Assembly: GCA_907163375.1 (NCBI GenBank)
Contig: CAJQUW010006985.1
Location: 868,001 to 932,000, forward strand
Reading direction: 5' to 3'
DNA: 64,000 nucleotides
Source of the DNA: Prostheceraeus crozeri
Taxonomy: Eukaryota > Platyhelminthes > Polycladida > Euryleptidae
In this document: in pieces, positions 56,301 through 64,000 of the stretch
Layout: every line of letters starts with the position of its first letter
Numbering within the stretch: the first letter of the stretch is position 1
The notes under the pieces: model-generated
Told to the model about the DNA's origin: nothing
Databases searched by the model: none
Seen by the model: only the letters and a program-made list of their open reading frames with translations
Program-made: the position numbers and the translations under genes

Positions 56301-59300
56301 TCGGAGAGAAAAAAGTTTGAAGACGTCCCCCCTCTGGACGAGACTTCCAACTTTGGTTCTAGAGATCGTAGAAAGTCGTGTGATAGCTCATTTGAAAGCT
56401 AAGAGTGAGAAAAAAGCCGTGGAAAGCTCAGTTTGGTTCTATTTTCCTGTGAGGCAAGGGGTGGAATCTCTGAAAACGGCAGAGTTGGAAAAAGACGGGT
56501 TTTGGTGGTTTTGGGATGAGAAAGTCCATTTTTCGACATGAAGGAGGCCTCAGATGGGAAAACGGAGAGCAGATTCGGAGTCTACGTGAAATTTTGGGTT
56601 AGGAGGAATGTTTTCAACGACATCGGAGAGAAAAAAGTTTGAAGACGTCCCCCCTCTGGACGAGACTTCCAACTTTGGTTCTAGAGATCGTAGAAAGTCG
56701 TGTGATAGCTCATTTGAAAGCTAAGAGTGAGAAAAAAGCCGTGGAAAGCTCAGTTTGGTTCTATTTTCCTGTGAGGCAAGGGGTGGAATCTCTGAAAACG
56801 GCAGAGTTGGAAAAAGACGGGTTTTGGTGGTTTTGGGATGAGAAAGTCCATTTTTCGACATGAAGGAGGCCTCGGATGGGAAAACGGAGAGCAGATTCGG
56901 AGTCTACGTGAAATTTTGGGTTAGGAGGAATGTTTTCAACGACATCGGAGAGAAAAAAGTTTGAAGACGTCCCCCCTCTGGACGAGACTTCCAACTTTGG
57001 TTCTAGAGATCGTAGAAAGTCGTGTGATAGCTCATTTGAAAGCTAAGAGTGAGAAAAAAGCCGTGGAAAGCTCAGTTTGGTTCTATTTTCCTGTGAGGCA
57101 AGGGGTGGAATCTCTGAAAACGGCAGAGTTGGAAAAAGGCGGGTTTTGGTGGTTTTGGGATGAGAAAGTCCATTTTTCGACATGAAGGAGGCCTCGGATG
57201 GGAAAACGGAGAGCAGATTCGGAGTCTACGTGAAATTTTGGGTTAGGAGGAATGTTTTCAACGACATCGGAGAGAAAAAAGTTTGAAGACGTCCCCCCTC
57301 TGGACGAGACTTCCAACTTTGGTTCTAGAGATCGTAGAAAGTCGTGTGATAGCTCATTTGAAAGCTAAGAGTGAGAAAAAAGCAGTGGAAAGCTCAGTTT
57401 GGTTCTATTTTCCTGTGAGGCAAGGGGTGGAATCTCTGAAAACGGCAGAGTTGGAAAAAGACGGGTTTTGGTGGTTTTGGGATGAGAAAGTCCATTTTTC
57501 GACATGAAGGAGGCCTCGGATGGGAAAACATAGGGCAGATTCGGAGTCTACGTGAAATTTTGGGTTAGGAAGGATGTTTCCAGCTACATCGGAGAGAAAA
57601 AAGTTTGAAGACGTCCCCCCTCTGGACGAGACTTCCAACTTTGGTTCTAGAGATCGTAGAAAGTCGTGTGATAGCTCATTTGAAAGCTAAGAGTGAGAAA
57701 AAAGCCGTGGAAAGCTCAGTTTGGTTCTATTTTCCTGTGAGGCAAGGGGTGGAATCTCTGAAAACGGCAGAGTTGGAAAAAGACGGGTTTTGGTGGTTTT
57801 GGGATGAGAAAGTCCATTTTTCGACATGAAGGAGGCCTCGGATGGGAAAACGGAGTCCAGATTCGGAGTCTACGTGAAATTTTGGGTTAGGAAGGATGTT
57901 TCCAGCGACATCGGAGAGAAAAAAGTTTGAAGACGTCCCCCCTCTGGACGAGACTTCCAACTTTGGTTCTAGAGATCGTAGAAAGTCGTGTGATAGCTCA
58001 TTTGAAAGCTAAGAGTGAGAAAAAAGCCGTGGAAAGCTCAGTTTGGTTCTATTTTCCTGTGAGGCAAGGGGTGGAATCTCTGAAAACGGCAGAGTTGGAA
58101 AAAGACGGGTTTTGGTGGTTTCGGGATGAGAAGGTCCATTTTTCGACATGAAGGAGGCCTCGGATGGGAAAACGGAGAGCAGATTCGGAGTCTACGTGAA
58201 ATTTTGGGTTAGGAGGAATGTTTTCAACGACATCGGAGAGAAAAAAGTTTGAAGACGTCCCCCCTCTGGACGAGACTTCCAACTTTGGTTCTAGAGATCG
58301 TAGAAAGTCGTGTGATAGCTCATTTGAAAGCTAAGAGTGAGAAAAAAGCCGTGGAAAGCTCAGTTTGGTTCTATTTTCCTGTGAGGCAAGGGGTGGAATC
58401 TCTGAAAACGGCAGAGTTGGAAAAAGACGGGTTTTGGTGGTTTTGGGATGAGAAAGTCCATTTTTCGGCATGAAGGAGGCCTCAGATGGGAAAACGGAGA
58501 GCAGATTCGGAGTCTACGTGAAATTTTGGGTTAGGAGGAATGTTTTCAACGACATCGGAGAGAAAAAAGTTTGAAGACGTCCCCCCTCTGGACGAGACTT
58601 CCAACTTTGGTTCTAGAGATCGTAGAAAGTCGTGTGATAGCTCATTTGAAAGCTAAGAGTGAGAAAAAAGCCGTGGAAAGCTCAGTTTGGTTCTATTTTC
58701 CTGTGAGGCAAGGGGTGGAATCTCTGAAAACGGCAGAGTTGGAAAAAGACGGGTTTTGGTGGTTTTGGGATGAGAAAGTCCATTTTTCGACATGAAGGAG
58801 GCCTCAGATGGGAAAACGGAGAGCAGATTCGGAGTCTACGTGAAATTTTGGGTTAGGAGGAATGTTTTCAACGACATCGGAGAGAAAAAAGTTTGAAGAC
58901 GTCCCCCCTCTGGACGAGACTTCCAACTTTGGTTCTAGAGATCGTAGAAAGTCGTGTGATAGCTCATTTGAAAGCTAAGAGTGAGAAAAAAGCCGTGGAA
59001 AGCTCAGTTTGGTTCTATTTTCCTGTGAGGCAAGGGGTGGAATCTCTGAAAACGGCAGAGTTGGAAAAAGGCGGGTTTTGGTGGTTTTGGGATGAGAAAG
59101 TCCATTTTTCGACATGAAGGAGGCCTCGGATGGGAAAACGGAGAGCAGATTCGGAGTCTACGTGAAATTTTGGGTTAGGAGGAATGTTTTCAACGACATC
59201 GGAGAGAAAAAAGTTTGAAGACGTCCCCCCTCTGGACGAGACTTCCAACTTTGGTTCTAGAGATCGTAGAAAGTCGTGTGATAGCTCATTTGAAAGCTAA

Positions 59301-62300
59301 GAGTGAGAAAAAAGCAGTGGAAAGCTCAGTTTGGTTCTATTTTCCTGCGAGGCAAGGGGTGGAATCTCTGAAAACGGCAGAGTTGGAAAAAGACGGGTTT
59401 TGGTGGTTTTGGGATGAGAAAGTCCATTTTTCGACATGAAGGAGGCCTCGGATGGGAAAACGTAGGGCAGATTCGGAGTCTACGTGAAATTTTGGGTTAG
59501 GAAGGATGTTTCCAGCGACATCGGAGAGAAAAAAGTTTGAAGACGTCCCCCTCTGGACGAGACTTCCAACTTCGGTTCTAGAGATCGTAGAAAGTCGTGT
59601 GATAGCTCATTTGAAAGCTAAGAGTGAGAAAAAAGCCGTGGAAAGCTCAGTTTGGTTCTATTTTCCTGTGAGGCAAGGGGTGGAATCTCTGAAAACGGCA
59701 GAGTTGGAAAAAGACGGGTTTTGGTGGTTTTGGGATGAGAAAGTCCATTTTTCGACATGAAGGAGGCCTCGGATGGGAAAACGGAGAGCAGATTCGGAGT
59801 CTACGTGAAATTTTGGGTTAGGAGGAATGTTTCCAACGACATCGGAGAGAAAAAAGTTTGAAGACGTCCCCCCTCTGGACGAGACTTCCAACTTTGGTTC
59901 TAGAGATCGTAGAAAGTCGTGTGATAGCTCATTTGAAAGCTAAGAGTGAGAAAAAAGCCGTGGAAAGCTCAGTTTGGTTCTATTTTCCTGTGAGGCAAGG
60001 GGTGGAATCTCTGAAAACGGCAGAGTTGGAAAAAGACGGGTTTTGGTGGTTTTGGGATGAGAAAGTCCATTTTTCGACATGAAGGAGGCCTCGGATGGGA
60101 AAACGGAGAGCAGATTCGGAGTCTACGTGAAATTTTGGGTTAGGAGGAATGTTTTCAACGACATCGGAGAGAAAAAAGTTTGAAGACGTCCCCCCTCTGG
60201 ACGAGACTTCCAACTTTGGTTCTAGAGATCGTAGAAAGTCGTGTGATAGCTCATTTGAAAGCTAAGAGTGAGAAAAAAGCCGTGGAAAGCTCAGTTTGGT
60301 TCTATTTTCCTGTGAGGCAAGGGGTGGAATCTCTGAAAACGGCAGAGTTGGAAAAAGACGGGTTTTGGTGGTTTTGGGATGAGAAAGTCCATTTTTCGAC
60401 ATGAAGGAGGCCTCGGATGGGAAAACGGAGAGCAGATTCGGAGTCTACGTGAAATTTTGGGTTAGGAGGAATGTTTTCAACGACATCGGAGAGAAAAAAG
60501 TTTGAAGACGTCCCCCCTCTGGACGAGACTTCCAACTTTGGTTCTAGAGATCGTAGAAAGTCGTGTGATAGCTCATTTGAAAGCTAAGAGTGAGAAAAAA
60601 GCCGTGGAAAGCTCAGTTTGGTTCTATTTTCCTGTGAGGCAAGGGGTGGAATCTCTGAAAACGGCAGAGTTGGAAAAAGGCGGGTTTTGGTGGTTTTGGG
60701 ATGAGAAAGTCCATTTTTCGACATGAAGGAGGCCTCGGATGGGAAAACGGAGAGCAGATTCGGAGTCTACGTGAAATTTTGGGTTAGGAGGAATGTTTTC
60801 AACGACATCGGAGAGAAAAAAGTTTGAAGACGTCCCCCCTCTGGACGAGACTTCCAACTTTGGTTCTAGAGATCGTAGAAAGTCGTGTGATAGCTCATTT
60901 GAAAGCTAAGAGTGAGAAAAAAGCAGTGGAAAGCTCAGTTTGGTTCTATTTTCCTGCGAGGCAAGGGGTGGAATCTCTGAAAACGGCAGAGTTGGAAAAA
61001 GACGGGTTTTGGTGGTTTTGGGATGAGAAAGTCCATTTTTCGACATGAAGGAGGCCTCGGATGGGAAAACGGAGGGCAGATTCGGAGTCTACGTGAAATT
61101 TTGGGTTAGGAAGGAGGTTTCCAACGACATCGGAGAGAAAAAAGTTTGAAGACGTCCCCCTCTGGACGAGACTTCCAACTTCGGTTCTAGAGATCGTAGA
61201 AAGTCGTGTGATAGCTCATTTGAAAGCTAAGAGTGAGAAAAAAGCAGTGGAAAGCTCAGTTTGGTTCTATTTTCCTGTGAGGCAAGGGGTGGAATCTCTG
61301 AAAACGGCAGAGTTGGAAAAAGACGGGTTTTGGTGGTTTTGGGATGAGAAAGTCCATTTTTCGACATGAAGGAGGCCTCGGATGGGAAAACGGAGAGCAG
61401 ATTCGGAGTCTACGTGAAATTTTGGGTTAGGAAGGAATGTTTCCAACGACATCGGAGAGAAAAAAGTTTGAAGACGTCCCCCCTCTGGACGAGACTTCCA
61501 ACTTTGGTTCTAGAGATCGTAGAAAGTCGTGTGATAGCTCATTTGAAAGCTAAGAGTGAGAAAAAAGCCGTGGAAAGCTCAGTTTGGTTCTATTTTCCTG
61601 TGAGGCAAGGGGTGGAATCTCTGAAAACGGCAGAGTTGGAAAAAGACGGGTTTTGGTGGTTTTGGGATGAGAAAGTCCATTTTTCGACATGAAGGAGGCC
61701 TCGGATGGGAAAACGGAGAGCAGATTCGGAGTCTACGTGAAATTTTGGGTTAGGAGGAATGTTTTCAACGACATCGGAGAGAAAAAAGTTTGAAGACGTC
61801 CCCCCTCTGGACGAGACTTCCAACTTTGGTTCTAGAGATCGTAGAAAGTCGTGTGATAGCTCATTTGAAAGCTAAGAGTGAGAAAAAAGCCGTGGAAAGC
61901 TCAGTTTGGTTCTATTTTCCTGTGAGGCAAGGGGTGGAATCTCTGAAAACGGCAGAGTTGGAAAAAGGCGGGTTTTGGTGGTTTTGGGATGAGAAAGTCC
62001 ATTTTTCGACATGAAGGAGGCCTCGGATGGGAAAACGGAGAGCAGATTCGGAGTCTACGTGAAATTTTGGGTTAGGAGGAATGTTTTCAACGACATCGGA
62101 GAGAAAAAAGTTTGAAGACGTCCCCCCTCTGGACGAGACTTCCAACTTTGGTTCTAGAGATCGTAGAAAGTCGTGTGATAGCTCATTTGAAAGCTAAGAG
62201 TGAGAAAAAAGCAGTGGAAAGCTCAGTTTGGTTCTATTTTCCTGTGAGGCAAGGGGTGGAATCTCTGAAAACGGCAGAGTTGGAAAAAGACGGGTTTTGG

Positions 62301-64000
62301 TGGTTTTGGGATGAGAAAGTCCATTTTTCGACATGAAGGAGGCCTCGGATGGGAAAACGGAGAGCAGATTCGGAGTCTACGTGAAATTTTGGGTTAGGAA
62401 GGAGGTTTCCAACGACATCGGAGAGAAAAAAGTTTGAAGACGTCCCCCCTCTGGACGAGACTTCCAACTTCGGTTCTAGAGATCGTAGAAAGTCGTGTGA
62501 TAGCTCATTTGAAAGCTAAGAGTGAGAAAAAAGCAGTGGAAAGCTCAGTTTGGTTCTATTTTCCTGTGAGGCAAGGGGTGGAATCTCTGAAAACGGCAGA
62601 GTTGGAAAAAGACGGGTTTTGGTGGTTTTGGGATGAGAAAGTCCATTTTTCGACATGAAGGAGGCCTCGGATGGGAAAACGGAGAGCAGATTCGGAGTCT
62701 ACGTGAAATTTTGGGTTAGGAGGAATGTTTTCAACGACATCGGAGAGAAAAAAGTTTGAAGACGTCCCCCCTCTGGACGAGACTTCCAACTTTGGTTCTA
62801 GAGATCGTAGAAAGTCGTGTGATAGCTCATTTGAAAGCTAAGAGTGAGAAAAAAGCAGTGGAAAGCTCAGTTTGGTTCTATTTTCCTGTGAGGCAAGGGG
62901 TGGAATCTCTGAAAACGGCAGAGTTGGAAAAAGACGGGTTTTGGTGGTTTTGGGATGAGAAAGTCCATTTTTCGACATGAAGGAGGCCTCGGATGGGAAA
63001 ACGGAGAGCAGATTCGGAGTCTACGTGAAATTTTGGGTTAGGAGGAATGTTTTCAACGACATCGGAGAGAAAAAAGTTTGAAGACGTCCCCCCTCTGGAC
63101 GAGACTTCCAACTTTGGTTCTAGAGATCGTAGAAAGTCGTGTGATAGCTCATTTGAAAGCTAAGAGTGAGAAAAAAGCCGTGGAAAGCTCAGTTTGGTTC
63201 TATTTTCCTGTGAGGCAAGGGGTGGAATCTCTGAAAACGGCAGAGTTGGAAAAAGACGGGTTTTGGTGGTTTTGGGATGAGAAAGTCCATTTTTCGACAT
63301 GAAGGAGGCCTCGGATGGGAAAACGGAGTCCAGATTCGGAGTCTACGTGAAATTTTGGGTTAGGAAGAATGTTTCCAACGACATCGGAGAGAAAAAAGTT
63401 TGAAGACGTCCCCCCTCTGGACGAGACTTCCAACTTTGGTTCTAGAGATCGTAGAAAGTCGTGTGATAGCTCATTTGAAAGCTAAGAGTGAGAAAAAAGC
63501 CGTGGAAAGCTCAGTTTGGTTCTATTTTCCTGTGAGGCAAGGGGTGGAATCTCTGAAAACGGCAGAGTTGGAAAAAGACGGGTTTTGGTGGTTTTGGGAT
63601 GAGAAAGTCCATTTTTCGACATGAAGGAGGCCTCGGATGGGAAAACGGAGAGCAGATTCGGAGTCTACGTGAAATTTTGGGTTAGGAGGAATGTTTTCAA
63701 CGACATCGGAGAGAAAAAAGTTTGAAGACGTCCCCCCTCTGGACGAGACTTCCAACTTTGGTTCTAGAGATCGTAGAAAGTCGTGTGATAGCTCATTTGA
63801 AAGCTAAGAGTGAGAAAAAAGCCGTGGAAAGCTCAGTTTGGTTCTATTTTCCTGTGAGGCAAGGGGTGGAATCTCTGAAAACGGCAGAGTTGGAAAAAGG
63901 CGGGTTTTGGTGGTTTTGGGATGAGAAAGTCCATTTTTCGACATGAAGGAGGCCTCGGATGGGAAAACGGAGTCCAGATTCGGAGTCTACGTGAAATTTT
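50318..64000 (+). repeat. 322-bp satellite, about 42 tandem units, continues past right edge
   Basis: TTGAAGACGTCCCCC recurs at 50842, 51164, 51486 and so on to 63722 at a step of 322 (323 or 321 in a few units with one-base indels). Units are nearly identical over most of the array, with point variants such as GAGAGC/GAGTCC/AGGGC after AAAACG, GCAGTGG/GCCGTGG, GCGAGG/GTGAGG and GACGGG/GGCGGG. Variants recur every 5 or 6 units, showing block amplification. Every unit has an open frame of 74 codons on the plus and 77 on the minus strand, but both begin with TTG, contain no ATG, and 322 is not a multiple of three, so they are not read as genes. Confidence 0.97.

Noticed and set aside
50842-63946. 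Open frames of 74 (+) and 77 (-) codons in nearly every satellite unit, possibly a repeated peptide gene
   Set aside because: Both start at TTG, contain no ATG, and the 322-bp period breaks any continuous frame. Openness follows from the sequence identity of the copies.
50318-64000. CRISPR-like array
   Set aside because: The DNA is eukaryotic, the unit is 322 bp without spacer variability, and no cas genes are present.

Overview
The window is eukaryotic, AT-rich, intron-bearing DNA dominated by mobile elements. Short scattered TAGGCCTA-type palindromes, several CR1-like LINE relics, many hAT and TA-target MITEs and one rhodopsin-type GPCR in a single exon fit a marine invertebrate. An echinoderm or other ambulacrarian is my best guess, but this is inference from style, not proof.

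Layout. 1-1.2 kb: the start of a minus-strand gene for an acidic coiled-coil protein that runs off the left edge. 1.2-5.8 kb: gene-poor DNA with short palindromic modules and tandem repeats, plus one possible 78-residue ORF. 5.84-10.97 kb: a 5.1-kb foldback element with long, repeat-filled inverted arms and a 9-bp target duplication; it carries two smaller MITEs. 11.2-13.9 kb: an old duplication, then a decayed inverted relic of the satellite that fills the right end. 13.9-26 kb: MITEs, LINE tails, a deleted hAT that keeps a BED-finger frame, and a TA-target element of about 1 kb. 26.7-32.6 kb: a multi-level nest, in which a minus-strand CR1-like LINE is split by a 0.6-kb element, that element by a hAT, and that hAT by a second hAT holding a transposase C-terminus. 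33-42.8 kb: more hAT MITEs, a LINE reverse-transcriptase frame of 289 codons and a piggyBac-like relic. 43.3-44.4 kb: the clearest complete gene, a 7-transmembrane receptor. 44.7-50.1 kb: MITEs, including one nested pair and one inverted pair, and a broken PHD-finger/coiled-coil ORF1 of a CR1-like LINE. 50.1-64 kb: a head sequence followed by about 42 copies of a 322-bp satellite that continues past the right edge.

Only the left-edge gene and the GPCR look like host protein genes. They do not form a pathway. The main interest is the history of insertions, most of which can be dated relative to each other from exact target duplications, and the satellite with a recognisable head that occurs twice in opposite orientations.
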